Below, in pieces: positions 32,641-41,933 of a stretch of DNA of 64,000 nt. The notes under the pieces were generated by a model. That model was not told the origin of the DNA. It did no database searches and saw nothing but the letters and a program-made list of their open reading frames with translations. Origin of the DNA: Sulfopaludibacter sp035606355 (GTDB lineage: Bacteria; Acidobacteriota; Terriglobia; Bryobacterales; Bryobacteraceae); the NCBI GenBank assembly GCA_035606355.1, contig DATNFO010000074.1, positions 49,477 through 113,476 of the forward strand. Reading direction: 5' to 3'. Every line of letters begins with the position of its first letter. The first letter of the stretch is position 1. The translations under genes and the position numbers were made by a program.

Positions 32641-35600
32641 AACAAAACTCGCGCCGACGCTTGCACGATTCGCGGGAAGTTCTGCTGGTCCGCGGGCAAC
32701 TGGCCGAAGGTGGCGCTGGTGATGCTCGTGCTTGGCGCGCCATAGAGCGGGTGGTTGAGTAAGTTGAAGGCTTCCGCCCGGAAACTGACGCGGACGCGTT
32801 CGGTCGCCGTGAACGTCTTGGCCATCGCGAGATTGACGTTCGTGTTGTCCATCTGACGCAGCCACGGGTAACGATCCGGCGCGACTCGCAACGTGTAATT
32901 CGCGCGGTTTTTGTAGCAGGCCGGGTCATTGGCGAACCAGTGCTGCTTCGTCTGGTCGTCCAGCAGCAGCGTACCGCAGGAGTTCACCGCGTCGATTCCG
33001 TTGATCGGGTTGCCGGACCGGTACGTATAGACGTAGTGCATTGACCAACCCCCGATGGCGGCGTCCGTCAGCCGGTGCGCTGTCGCGAGGAAGTGGCGGT
33101 TGCGGCCGAACGGGAGATCCCAGACGCCGCTCAAAGTGACGTTCTGCGGCTTATCGTAGGGCACAAGCTCGTGAACGGGCCTGGCATCGTAGACGTTCAG
33201 GAAGTTGGCGTCCTGGAAGTTCTTGGAAAACGCATAGCCGAATACAGCCGTGAAGGCGCCGCCTTTATTACGGTCGCCGGTGAAGCGCTTGACCGCTTTG
33301 AGTTGCAGCGAATCGTAGCGATAGTGTGCCCACGGATTGGTGGCGATGCTGACGCCGGAATTGAACAGCGGATAGGGAACCATCAGGCTCTTGGCGGCCA
33401 CCGTCTTGCCTGAGCCCAGGCTGGCCGTCGCGGGAAGAACTCCGTAGAAGGGATTGTTTACCGTGCGATCGCAGAGGCTATTGTCCGCGGTGCACTGCGT
33501 GAAGATGTTATACGGCAGAGCGTTCAGATTGTAAGTGCTGGTCAGAGTATCGTGGTTCGTGTAACTACCCACATACGACGCGTCGAGCAGCACCTGCATC
33601 GGTAATTGGCGCTGTAAGCCGAACGAGTACTGGAATGTGCGCGGGATGACGCGCTGCCGCCCATCGAAACTGACGGCGTTTCCTACGTTGGTGAGTAAAC
33701 CGAGGCTCGATCCGGCAGGTACTTGGAGGCCGTTCGGGAACAGGTTCTCGAGCGAGTAGGGGCCGGTCAGTCCGGCGCTCGGGGTGATATCGCCATTGAT
33801 GGATCGCTGATAGGCGGTCTGAAGGCTGAAGCCATCGCTGTAACCGTTTTGCGACGCTGTACGGTGGAAAATCCCGGCGCCCGTGCGGAGCACCGTATTC
33901 GGCAGGAATTGCCAGGCAATTCCTATGCGCGGTTGAATGTCCTCCCAATCGGTGGCGTAGATCCGGCGGCTGTCCGGTTGAATGAAGGTCTTGCCGCCGA
34001 CCAGCGCCGTGGGAGCGGTGGGGTACGGATATTTCGGATTGTTCGCGTTGTAAGCGGCGGCATCGGTGTTCCACGCGGCGAGCGAAGCAGCGCTGTCCGG
34101 GTTTACGGAATTGAAGGCGAAACCCGAGTTTTCGCGGTTCCAGCGCTCCACCAGCGGAAGTTGCACGTCGTAACGCAGTCCCAGGTTGATGGTCAGGTTG
34201 CGGCGGATCTTCCAATCGTCTTGCACAAAGAATCCGAAGTAGGGCCAGGTGCGGTAATAAGTATCGTTGTAATCGACGAAACCCGTGCCCGGAATGCCGA
34301 GCATCAGGTCGGCGATTCCGGAACCGTCTTTGTTATTGATCGAGCTCAGCGGATATTGCTGGGTGCCGTAGCGATTGAAGCTGAAATTGCCGTTGGCGTA
34401 CCCCGTGCCCGCATCGGCGCGCGCGGCGTAAACGATATCGAGGCCGAACTTCAGGGTGCTGTCGCCGGCCACCTTCGTGAGTGTCGGCACCAGGTTGTAC
34501 TGGTTATCGACGGTCCACTTGAAGATCGGGTTCGGGTTGCAGAAGAGGCTGGTGAACTGGTCCACCGCGACATAGGGCGGGAAGTCCGAGGGGTCGCGCG
34601 GCGCGTTGACAGTTCCGGTCATGCCCAGATCCTTGGCATGGATCGCGCCGATCTCGCCGCACGGCAATGTCTGGTTGTAGCGCCCGAAGGAGGCGCGCAC
34701 ATCCAGCACGGCGGAGGGAGATAAGATGCGCGTGTAGTCGGTGATGATGTTGTAATCCGTGCGGGCCTGGTTGATATCGCCGCCATCGGCGGGGTAAGGA
34801 ACTCCGGTCGTGTTGCGGAGGGAGTAACCCTTCTGATAAGTAAAGACAGCGTTGAAACGGTTGTTATCGTTGATCTGGCGATCCCAGCGAACGATCGGCT
34901 GATTGTAGCCGAACTTAGCCTCATTGTTAGAAAGAACCAGGTTCTGCGTATACACGTTGGAGGCGAGATTGGGCACGTTCGGCGCTGGATAATACGAAAT
35001 CATCTTCAGCCCGATGGCGCTCATGCGATTCAGCGGGATTACGTTCCCGGGGAACGGATTGCGAATGTAAGTGCTGCGGCAGGTTGTAACGTCTACGCCG
35101 GCGACGCACGCATGGCCGGTGAGCGGATCGAAGACGTTCATGCCGTACTTCGTGAAGTGCTGGCCGTCGCGGAGATCCATCGGCGGAGTGCTGGCGGTGA
35201 CAGGGGAGGGAAGCAACTCGCGGAACCCTTCGAAGCTGGCGAAAATGAAGTCCTTGCCTTTGCGAACGGGGCCGCCGGCGGTGCCGCCGAACTGGTGTGT
35301 AATATGCTTGCCGAGAGGCTGGCCTGCGCGATTATTCTGCGTGTAATTGGCATCCAGGCGGTTGTTGCGCATGAAATCGAACGCGGAGCCGTGCCATGCA
35401 TTGCCGCCTGATTTCAGAGTGGTGTTGACGCTGCCGCCGCCGGTGCGCGCGATGGACGCATCATACGTGTTCACCTGAACCTTGAATTCCTGGACGGCTT
35501 CCATGTTCGGCGCCACTTGCCACTGTCCGGTGATGCTGACCGGCGCGCCGTTGATGCTGAAGCTGTTGCTGCCCTGCACGCCGCCGCTCATCACATACTT

Positions 35601-36146
35601 ATCCGTGACATCCCACCCGCGCGTGCCGGAGAAGCCGCTTTGACCGAACTGCTCGTTCGTGAAAAGGACGCCAGGTGTCAAGTCCATCAGCATGTAAACC
35701 TGCCGCCCGTTCAGCGCGTATTCGGACGCTTGCAGCGAATCGAAATTCTGGCCGCCCGATGCATCCGCCGTCTGTATGGTCTCGGCGGCGGCGTGCACGG
35801 TTACGGTTTCGTTTACGTTGCCGACCGCGAGCTGGAACGGTAGCTCCACTTTGTCCGCCGTGAGCAGCGTGATATCGTCGCGCAGCGCCTTGTTAAACCC
35901 GTTGGCCGAGACTTCCACCGAGTAGACTCCGGGCTGCAAGTACGGAGCGGTGTAGTAACCTTCCTGGTTCGTGAGGATCACTGTGGCTTGCGCGGTGGAT
36001 TTCTGCGTCACCGTGACTTTAGCTTGCGGAATCGCCGACCCGGAGCCATCTGTTACGCGTCCGGAAAGGGTGGCGCGAAAGTCCTGGGCGCCGGAGGCGG
36101 CGGCGAAGATGCAAAAAACGGGTAAGAGGGTCCGAAAGGGCTGCAT
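32637..36146 (-). CDS. Oar-like TonB-dependent outer-membrane protein
   Basis: An 1169-residue outer-membrane beta-barrel protein. A signal (LLPVFCIFAAASGAQ) precedes a carboxypeptidase-regulatory-like domain (LSGRVTDGSGSAIPQAKVTV, then GYYTAPYLQPGVYSVEVSANGF). A plug-like part with SINGAPVSITGQWQVAPN and EAVQEFKVQVNTYDASIART follows, and the barrel is rich in aromatic strands, such as WPYFGFFVQDDWKIRRNLTI and LGLRYD. It ends in IVQASARVLF with a terminal phenylalanine. Such proteins are numerous in Acidobacteria and probably take up carbohydrate or siderophore ligands; the ligand is unknown. Confidence 0.92.
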   Translation of the reverse strand: MQPFRTLLPVFCIFAAASGAQDFRATLSGRVTDGSGSAIPQAKVTVTQKSTAQATVILTNQEGYYTAPYLQPGVYSVEVSANGFNKALRDDITLLTADKVELPFQLAVGNVNETVTVHAAAETIQTADASGGQNFDSLQASEYALNGRQVYMLMDLTPGVLFTNEQFGQSGFSGTRGWDVTDKYVMSGGVQGSNSFSINGAPVSITGQWQVAPNMEAVQEFKVQVNTYDASIARTGGGSVNTTLKSGGNAWHGSAFDFMRNNRLDANYTQNNRAGQPLGKHITHQFGGTAGGPVRKGKDFIFASFEGFRELLPSPVTASTPPMDLRDGQHFTKYGMNVFDPLTGHACVAGVDVTTCRSTYIRNPFPGNVIPLNRMSAIGLKMISYYPAPNVPNLASNVYTQNLVLSNNEAKFGYNQPIVRWDRQINDNNRFNAVFTYQKGYSLRNTTGVPYPADGGDINQARTDYNIITDYTRILSPSAVLDVRASFGRYNQTLPCGEIGAIHAKDLGMTGTVNAPRDPSDFPPYVAVDQFTSLFCNPNPIFKWTVDNQYNLVPTLTKVAGDSTLKFGLDIVYAARADAGTGYANGNFSFNRYGTQQYPLSSINNKDGSGIADLMLGIPGTGFVDYNDTYYRTWPYFGFFVQDDWKIRRNLTINLGLRYDVQLPLVERWNRENSGFAFNSVNPDSAASLAAWNTDAAAYNANNPKYPYPTAPTALVGGKTFIQPDSRRIYATDWEDIQPRIGIAWQFLPNTVLRTGAGIFHRTASQNGYSDGFSLQTAYQRSINGDITPSAGLTGPYSLENLFPNGLQVPAGSSLGLLTNVGNAVSFDGRQRVIPRTFQYSFGLQRQLPMQVLLDASYVGSYTNHDTLTSTYNLNALPYNIFTQCTADNSLCDRTVNNPFYGVLPATASLGSGKTVAAKSLMVPYPLFNSGVSIATNPWAHYRYDSLQLKAVKRFTGDRNKGGAFTAVFGYAFSKNFQDANFLNVYDARPVHELVPYDKPQNVTLSGVWDLPFGRNRHFLATAHRLTDAAIGGWSMHYVYTYRSGNPINGIDAVNSCGTLLLDDQTKQHWFANDPACYKNRANYTLRVAPDRYPWLRQMDNTNVNLAMAKTFTATERVRVSFRAEAFNLLNHPLYGAPSTSITSATFGQLPADQQNFPRIVQASARVLF

Positions 36147-36253
36147 GGAGAGTATGGGTTATATTCGCAGATGTTCGGCAAACCGTCAACGACAATTGTG
36201 GGGGCAGCTGTAAACTCGCGTGTGGGATGCGCGCCAGGCGCCGGAATCCCGCA

Positions 36254-36262
36254 TGATATAAT
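36254..36262 (+). promoter_or_regulatory. Extended -10 promoter of the cytochrome b gene
   Basis: TGA-TATAAT: a consensus -10 (36257-36262) with a TG extension. Expected initiation is near 36269, three bases before GTG 36272 and twelve before ATG 36281. No -35 is evident. Confidence 0.55.
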
Positions 36263-36271
36263 CCATCCCCT

Positions 36272-36982
36272 GTGGCACAGATGGCGACTCACGCGGCGCG
36301 CGAGACGGGCGGTAGCGCGCAACGGTACACCGGCGTGGTTCGGGCGACGCATTGGATTGCCGCGCTCTGTGTGTTCGCTCTGCTTGTTACAGGTCTCGAA
36401 ATCGTGGCCTCCCATCCCCGCTTTTATTGGGGGGAGGACGGCAACATCGGCATGACGCCGCTGTTCTCGATTCCAATCCCGTCATCACGCGCTACCGTGC
36501 CGACGGGTTACGGGTATGTGCTGCCCGACCAGAACGGCTGGAGCCGCTATCTGCATTTCCAGTCGGCTTGGCTGCTGGTGCTCACGGGACTACTGTATGT
36601 TATCTATGGGCTGGTGACCGCGCATTTCTGGAAAAACGTGCTGCCGGGCGGCGCGGATCTGCGCTGGCACGCGCTGCGCGACCGCACCGCCTACGCTTCG
36701 CGCTACAACGCCGGCCAGCGGCTGGTTTACGCGATCGTTCTCGTCGTCGCGTTTCCGCTGACGATATGGACCGGCCTGGCGATGTCGCCCGGCTTTGTTT
36801 CGGCCTTTCCCGCGACGGTCACCGTGCTTGGGGGCCAGCAGACCGCGCGCACACTGCATTTTTTCCTGACCATCGTGCTGATCCTGTTTGTCGTGGTGCA
36901 TGTGGCGATGGTCTGGCGGGCGGGTTTCCGGTCGCGCGCCGGCGCGATGATCACCGGTAACTTGAGGAGCGGCGATGAATGA
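36272..36982 (+). CDS. Cytochrome b561/FdnI-like membrane subunit
   Basis: A 236-residue four-helix cytochrome b of the type that anchors periplasmic oxidoreductases. Marks are YTGVVRATHWIAALCVFALL (first heme-histidine helix), LHFQSAWLLVLTGLLYVIYG, RYNAGQRLVYAIVLVVAFPL and LHFFLTIVLILFVVVHVAMV, with histidines placed for two hemes. The start may be GTG 36272 or ATG 36281. It overlaps the Mo-oxidoreductase gene by eight bases, so it is the likely quinone-linked partner of that enzyme. Confidence 0.88.
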   Translation: MAQMATHAARETGGSAQRYTGVVRATHWIAALCVFALLVTGLEIVASHPRFYWGEDGNIGMTPLFSIPIPSSRATVPTGYGYVLPDQNGWSRYLHFQSAWLLVLTGLLYVIYGLVTAHFWKNVLPGGADLRWHALRDRTAYASRYNAGQRLVYAIVLVVAFPLTIWTGLAMSPGFVSAFPATVTVLGGQQTARTLHFFLTIVLILFVVVHVAMVWRAGFRSRAGAMITGNLRSGDE

Positions 36983-37733
36983 CATCTCACGACGCAAGCT
37001 GATGCGCGCGGGAGTGGTAGCACTGCCCGGCGCCGTGGGCCTGGCCGCGGCGGCGCGCATCGCGGAGCGCAATGGACTCGTGCCGCCCGACCACAGCGGC
37101 TTATACGGACCCGGCGAAACATTGACGTACGCGGCTCAGCGCGTGCTGACGGCGCACTCGCTGGCTCGCGAGTTCGATCGTAGCCAGATCTCGAAGAAGC
37201 CGTTCGCCAATGAAACGCCGAAGAAGACCCCGGAGTTTCTGAGGTTGGAAGCGGCCGGCTTTGTCGATTGGCGCCTGAAAGTCGATGGAATGGTCGCGCG
37301 CCCGGCGGAGTTTTCGATCGCGCAGATTCGGTCGTTCCCTGCCCACAGCCAGATTACCCACTTGGCCTGCGAGGAAGGTTGGAGCTACGTGGCCGAGTGG
37401 ACTGGCGCGCTGCTCTCGGACGTCTTGCATGAGGTGAGCATGCGGCCGGAGGCGAAGTTCGTGGTCTACGACTGCATGGATAAGGGCTGGTGGGAGAGCA
37501 TCGATATGGCGGACGCGCTTCATCCGCAGACGTTCGTGGCGTATGGATTCAATGGCGGCGAGCTGCCTGTGGCTTTCGGCGGTCCGCTGCGGATGCGCGT
37601 TCCCCGGCAGCTTGGTTATAAGAGCCTGAAGTACATCACGCGGCTTACGGTAACGGACAGCCTGAAGAAGTTCGGCAAAGGGCTCGGCTCGGCCGAACCC
37701 GAATTCGGTTACGCCTGGTACGCCGGCATCTGA
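36975..37733 (+). CDS. Molybdopterin-dependent sulfite-oxidase-family protein, Tat-exported
   Basis: A 252-residue YedY/SUOX-fold enzyme. The N-terminus has a Tat signal, SRRKLMRAGVVALPGAVGLA. The Mo-coordinating cysteine is Cys132 in THLACEEGWSYVAEWTG. Other family blocks are DWRLKVDGMVARPAEFSIAQ and ALHPQTFVAYGFNGGELPVA, with GGPLRMRVPRQLGYKSLKY. It overlaps the cytochrome b gene, which would pass electrons to or from it. The substrate is uncertain: relatives reduce methionine sulfoxide (MsrP) or oxidise sulfite. A terminator follows at once. Confidence 0.88.
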   Translation: MNDISRRKLMRAGVVALPGAVGLAAAARIAERNGLVPPDHSGLYGPGETLTYAAQRVLTAHSLAREFDRSQISKKPFANETPKKTPEFLRLEAAGFVDWRLKVDGMVARPAEFSIAQIRSFPAHSQITHLACEEGWSYVAEWTGALLSDVLHEVSMRPEAKFVVYDCMDKGWWESIDMADALHPQTFVAYGFNGGELPVAFGGPLRMRVPRQLGYKSLKYITRLTVTDSLKKFGKGLGSAEPEFGYAWYAGI

Positions 37734-37741
37734 AAACGAAA

Positions 37742-37767
37742 GGCGCAGGGCGTACCCTGCGCCTTTT
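37742..37767. terminator. Bidirectional intrinsic terminator
   Basis: A perfect 9-bp stem GGCGCAGGG/CCCTGCGCC with loop CGTA, then TTTT on the plus strand and AAA upstream giving a weaker T-run on the minus strand. It separates the convergent Mo-oxidoreductase and cytochrome c genes. Confidence 0.88.
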
Positions 37768-37796
37768 CCCGCCTCACGCCGGACACTACTACTCGT

Positions 37797-38174
37797 CTAC
37801 AGGCCGCCCTGTGTAGCCGGCGGCGCGGTTAGCGGTGCCGCGGCTCCGCGGTGGCAGGTGTAGCAGGTCACTTTGGCCTTGGCATCGGGTGATGCCGGAA
37901 GCTTTGCGTTGATGTCTTTCACCATCGTGACCATCAGGCGGGCGACGTCCTTTTTCGGGTTTTCATCGCTCGCGAAGTTTCCTTGCACATGGCAGTAGCC
38001 GCACTGGACGCCCAGCGCCTGCGTGAACTGGCGCATTGCTCCAGCTTGCATCTGCTCTTCGGTAAGCACTTTCAGGTTCTTGTGGGTCTGGCCGCCGCCC
38101 TTTCTCCCGCCCTCCTGGGGCGCCTGAGCGAACAGCGCGACGATCGACAGCATGGAAATGGCTAGAAAACGCAT
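37797..38174 (-). CDS. Small c-type cytochrome, periplasmic
   Basis: A 125-residue secreted protein (signal LAISMLSIVALFAQA) with two heme-binding motifs, CGYCH and CYTCH. The layout, with LKVLTEEQMQAGAMRQFTQALG before the first motif and KVTCYTCHRGAAAP near the end, resembles the small cytochromes with photosynthetic-reaction-centre-like heme motifs that are common in Acidobacteria. It is likely an electron carrier, perhaps for the neighbouring cytochrome b/Mo-oxidoreductase on the other strand, though the genes converge. Confidence 0.85.
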   Translation of the reverse strand: MRFLAISMLSIVALFAQAPQEGGRKGGGQTHKNLKVLTEEQMQAGAMRQFTQALGVQCGYCHVQGNFASDENPKKDVARLMVTMVKDINAKLPASPDAKAKVTCYTCHRGAAAPLTAPPATQGGL

Positions 38175-38208
38175 GACGCTAATGATACATCAAATAGCGA
38201 CTTTACGC

Positions 38209-38913
38209 TTATAAAGTCATGCCGCCATCGACACAAAGCACCTGTCCGGTGATGTAGCTGTCCGGTTCCAGGAGGAGACGCACCGCTCGCGCGACGTCTT
38301 CGGGCCGGCCAAAGCGCGGAATCGTCCCGTCGTCGAGGTAACGGTTGTACTTGCCTGCGGCGATACTGGCCTGCGCCATCCCGGCATCCATGATTCCGGG
38401 ACTCACGACGTTGACTCGTATGTCGGCGGGTCCGCGGCACTCCTTGGCAAGGATTAACGCGGCGTGCTGGAGGGCGGCTTTTTGGGCCGCGTAAATGGTA
38501 GAGCCGGGGAATAGGAAATTGGCCTGCATGGTGGAGATCAGAACGATGGATCCGGGAGTGCCAGTCGCCTTCATCCGGGCGGCGGCTTCGCGGGCGAGCA
38601 GGATGGGCCCGAAATAATTCGCTTCGTGCGAGAGACGCATGGCGGCGTCGATTTCGGACGGGTCCTGGATGCGTGCCGGATCTCCGGCAAGAACGACGAT
38701 GCCGTAGAGTTGAGGGGCGGCAGTGAGCAGGCGGATGCGGTCGTCCGCGATCGCGAGATCGGCTTGAATCGCATTGCCGCGGCCGGTCCGGGAGGAGATG
38801 ACCACTTGGGCTCCTTCGGCCGCCAGGCTTTCAGCGAGCGGGAGTCCCAGACCTCCGGCTCCTCCCGCGAGTACGATTTGCTTGCCGCTGAGTGTGTCAG
38901 TCAACGAGGACAT
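38209..38913 (-). CDS. Short-chain dehydrogenase/reductase
   Basis: A 234-residue classical SDR. Marks are the nucleotide loop LAGGAGGLGLPLAESL, VVLAGD in place of the usual NNAG block, the catalytic Ser in IVLISTMQ, and Tyr-x3-Lys in STIYAAQKAALQHAA, then VNVVSPGIMD and GQVLCVDGGM at the end. NAD(P) use is expected but the substrate is not known. Its start overlaps the O-antigen ligase gene by 17 bases, so the two probably share a transcript. Confidence 0.9.
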   Translation of the reverse strand: MSSLTDTLSGKQIVLAGGAGGLGLPLAESLAAEGAQVVISSRTGRGNAIQADLAIADDRIRLLTAAPQLYGIVVLAGDPARIQDPSEIDAAMRLSHEANYFGPILLAREAAARMKATGTPGSIVLISTMQANFLFPGSTIYAAQKAALQHAALILAKECRGPADIRVNVVSPGIMDAGMAQASIAAGKYNRYLDDGTIPRFGRPEDVARAVRLLLEPDSYITGQVLCVDGGMTL

Positions 38914-40201
38914 CCTTTTCGAGCGCCAGATATCCGCAGGCTACTACCACCAGGAACATGGTGAGCGGCTCCGTGTCGCCGAGGTTGACTTCGACGAACC
39001 CTTCGATCATCGTCGCGATCCACACCGCAATGGCTCCGTGAAGGATGAAGCGGCGTGGATCGCGACCGGGCGCGAGTCCCCGCAGACCGCGTCCGAAATC
39101 GTAGAGGATTTGAAAGAGCATCCAAAGGCCTATGAGCGCGACGGGAATGCCGCGCTCGGCGGCCCACTGCAGATAGATGTTGTGCAGGTGTTGATAGAAG
39201 CCCACCGGCAGCGGGCGCGGAATGTCGGCCGGGATGTATTCCTGGAAGTGGTATTTGGGACCATCGGGACCGATGCCCAGCACCGGGTGAGCCTTGATCA
39301 TGGCGAGCCCGGTGCGCCAGGTGATGCGGCGGAATTCATTGGAATCCTCAACCTTGGGTTTGCCGATGGAGAGAATGCGTTCGCGGACTGTGGGGGGCGA
39401 CACGAAAAAAGCGATCGCGACGACGATCGGCACGGCGAGGATCAGCTTGCGCCGCCAGAACCAAACCAGGTAGAGCGCTCCGGCAACCGTGCCGATCCAG
39501 ACCCCGCGCGTTTCGGCGAGCAGGACGGCGAGCGCAAGGAAGCAGAGGAGGACGACCCAGATCCACGCGCGCTTGCGCCATCGCGGTGAGAAGAACACGA
39601 AGGCTGCGAGCATCAGCAGAGCGTACATTTCCTCCTCGGAGAAGGTGTTCCAGTGGCTCATAAAGCCGGTGATGCGATGCGAGATGTAGAAGGTGTAGAA
39701 GCCGGCTCCGGTGACTCCTTCGGCGTGCGCCTCCTGGAGTTTGGAGATGAACTGGATGAAACCGCGGATCGCGTCGAGGCTTCCGAAGGCTCCCCAGACG
39801 AGGACCACCCACCGTACGAAGCGCCAATCCCGCATCGTGGAGAATACGGCCAGCAGTTCGGTGAAGACGTAAAACTTCTTCAGCTGCGCGAGCCCGTGGC
39901 TTGGTTCCCCGGACGAGAGGAGCGCGATAACCGTCCCTAGCAGGAAGAGGCCGAGCGCCCATTTGATGCGCGGGAGGCGAAGCGGCAAGCCGGAGAGAAG
40001 AAGCGCGGCCAGCGCGATGCCCAGAAGAATTTGAGATGCCGCGATGGAGAAGAGGATCGCCGCGGCAGAGCCGAACGTGCTCCAGCGGGCGATTTCAGCG
40101 GCGAGTTGTCGGCGAGGTGGCAACAGTTCTAAGACCCTTCGGTGTTCAATTTCAACTACACAACTGAATTGCGTTTTCTCCGCATTCAAACGCACTCGCA
40201 T
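38897..40201 (-). CDS. O-antigen ligase/polymerase-like membrane protein
   Basis: A polytopic protein of up to 434 residues with about ten hydrophobic helices. The Wzy/WaaL-like periplasmic loop carries RITWRTGLAMIKAHPVLGIG and FYQHLHNIYLQWAAERGIP, which is the family signature (H-N and GxGP-like GIGPDGPKYHF). It would join or polymerise glycans on the outer face of the inner membrane. The ATG at 40201 lies within palindromic repeat copy 3; the first ~15 residues (MRVRLNAEKTQF) come from the repeat, so a downstream start such as TTG 40123 is possible. Confidence 0.85.
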   Translation of the reverse strand: MRVRLNAEKTQFSCVVEIEHRRVLELLPPRRQLAAEIARWSTFGSAAAILFSIAASQILLGIALAALLLSGLPLRLPRIKWALGLFLLGTVIALLSSGEPSHGLAQLKKFYVFTELLAVFSTMRDWRFVRWVVLVWGAFGSLDAIRGFIQFISKLQEAHAEGVTGAGFYTFYISHRITGFMSHWNTFSEEEMYALLMLAAFVFFSPRWRKRAWIWVVLLCFLALAVLLAETRGVWIGTVAGALYLVWFWRRKLILAVPIVVAIAFFVSPPTVRERILSIGKPKVEDSNEFRRITWRTGLAMIKAHPVLGIGPDGPKYHFQEYIPADIPRPLPVGFYQHLHNIYLQWAAERGIPVALIGLWMLFQILYDFGRGLRGLAPGRDPRRFILHGAIAVWIATMIEGFVEVNLGDTEPLTMFLVVVACGYLALEKDVLVD

Positions 40202-40478
40202 CCCCGGGCACCTTTTACCGCTCCCTCACGGGGTGGTGAAAAAATATCGAATTGCTTTTCCCCGCATTCAAACGCACCTCGCATCCCCGGCACCGGGCCC
40301 TATGCAGTTGATTCTACTAACGGAGCCGCGACCGTGAGGAAGCGGTAAACGGTGTATCGAAAGGCGAATGGATCGCGACGAGAGCGACAGCCGCATTGTT
40401 TCACAGGCCCGTGAGGGAGCGGTAAAAGGTGTATCGAAAGGTGAATGGATCGCGACGAGCGCAACAGCCGGAAACTCA
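40164..40478. repeat. Composite palindromic repeat, copy 3
   Basis: Occupies the gap between the ligase-like and VWFA genes and reaches into the ligase 5' end. It has two GCATTCAAACGCAC modules, CACCTTTTACCGCTCCCTC, GGAGCCGCGACCGTGAGG, two ATCGAAAGG-GAATGGATCG modules and AGCCGCATTGTTTCACAG. The first palindrome is incomplete: its left arm is interrupted by a second left-hand module. Confidence 0.88.
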
Positions 40479-40482
40479 TCCA

Positions 40483-41916
40483 TTATTGTGCGGGCAACGT
40501 CAGCGATCCTACCGTACCCGCCGCGCGATCTGCCACCACGATGCGGACTTGCTTGACTCCCGCCGGGACCGTCAGAGGCTGCGAGAGGGGAATGCCATCG
40601 TGCATCGCGGTTTCGTATTGCTGGTCCGTCAGGTTCAGGGAGAGGGCATTCGGCTTGCCGATGGTCGCCGGACCTTTATCGGAGATCGCCAGAAAGACCA
40701 TCGCCAAATCCCCGGTGTAGTGGCCGTCGATTTTTGGAAGTTGCAGCGTGTTCGCGTCGATCTTTAGCTGGACGCGGCCGGCGCTGTAGCTTGCGCGCAG
40801 TCCGATACCAGCGAGGTCTATGGGCGCGAAAGCCGCGGATTGAACGAGTTTGGCGGTCTCATCCACCGGCGCGGCGGCGAGGTAGCCTTGTTCGGCGAAA
40901 ATCTGCACCCCTTTGCGGGCGCACGTGACCTTCAGCTTGTGATACTTGCCGTCCCAGTTTGCCGGTTGAAAGGCCACTGAATAATTGGCGCGGCCTGTCT
41001 GCACGGCCGTGGCAATAGCATCATTCAGGCTCGCGGTGACGTAAACTTTGCCGGCCGTTTCAGTGGCGATATCCTCCAGAACCTCACGCGTCTGCACGCT
41101 GACTCCGTAAGCCTCGACCGGCGAAATCGTGAGGCCGTTGCGATCGACGTCGGAAGCAACCTTACGTACGAGCGGAGTGAAATCGACATACTCGCCGATA
41201 CAGCGGCTGGTCACGCCCATGACCGTTACATCATGACAACTGCCGCCGTAATTCACCGCTATCGGAGGCCCGTCGGTGATCCACACCATCGTTTTACGGC
41301 CGGGGAGCGCCGATGCCGCGACGGAGAGATCTTCGAGGAGCTTATAGGCTGCCACGGAGCGAACCGCGGGATCGCGGGCGTCCATCGGGCGCAAACCGTA
41401 AACGTGCTGGACGGCGTCGTCGATCATGGCTTTGGATTGCGTGGTCCAAGTGCGATCGAGCTTGGCGGCGTCGGCGGAGGAGGGGAGCGGGTGTATGGGG
41501 TAGAACTCGCCCTTGTTGGTGATGAAGTAGAGGAACACGTTGCCCGGGTTTTCCAGGCGGGCAAGAGCTTTGACGATGCTGATGGTGATGTACTCGCGAT
41601 CCGTGAAGGTGCCGTTCAGCAGATCGTAAACCATAATGATCGCGCCGGACGGCGTTTCCGCGGTGCGATTCGAATACTCGTGCGGCGGAACGGCGGCGGC
41701 ATGCTGCTGCTCATTCAGTCGAAACAGGACGAGGCTCTGCTGCTTGCCGTCGTCGGCCACCTGCAAGTCTGTCGGCTTCAGATCGGTAACGGGTTGGCCG
41801 CTTTTATCGAGCGCAGTGATGGAGAGGTTGACGAGACGGGTCTGCGTCCAGGCGCAGCACGCGCACGCGGCGAAGACGGCAGCGCGCATCGCCGCGCGGC
41901 TTGCAAAACTGGTCAT
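40483..41916 (-). CDS. VWFA-related Acidobacteria-type secreted protein
   Basis: A 477-residue exported protein (signal AAVFAACACCAWTQ) of the VWFA-related family described from Acidobacteria. The N-terminal part LVNLSITALDKSGQPVTDLK followed by LQVADDGKQQSLVLF is the usual Ig-like entry. The von Willebrand A-like domain starts at AIIMVYDLLNGTFTDREYI; the MIDAS motif is degenerate (DLLNG instead of DxSxS). KTMVWITDGPPIAVN is also typical. Function in the family is unknown; binding to extracellular partners is likely. Confidence 0.9.
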   Translation of the reverse strand: MTSFASRAAMRAAVFAACACCAWTQTRLVNLSITALDKSGQPVTDLKPTDLQVADDGKQQSLVLFRLNEQQHAAAVPPHEYSNRTAETPSGAIIMVYDLLNGTFTDREYITISIVKALARLENPGNVFLYFITNKGEFYPIHPLPSSADAAKLDRTWTTQSKAMIDDAVQHVYGLRPMDARDPAVRSVAAYKLLEDLSVAASALPGRKTMVWITDGPPIAVNYGGSCHDVTVMGVTSRCIGEYVDFTPLVRKVASDVDRNGLTISPVEAYGVSVQTREVLEDIATETAGKVYVTASLNDAIATAVQTGRANYSVAFQPANWDGKYHKLKVTCARKGVQIFAEQGYLAAAPVDETAKLVQSAAFAPIDLAGIGLRASYSAGRVQLKIDANTLQLPKIDGHYTGDLAMVFLAISDKGPATIGKPNALSLNLTDQQYETAMHDGIPLSQPLTVPAGVKQVRIVVADRAAGTVGSLTLPAQ

Positions 41917-41933
41917 GTTTCGATGATCGCAGA

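Noticed and set aside
36158..36189. TTGACG and TATAAC as a promoter of the Oar-like receptor gene (minus strand)
   Set aside because: The spacer is 20 bases; the -10 alone is plausible but not enough to call.
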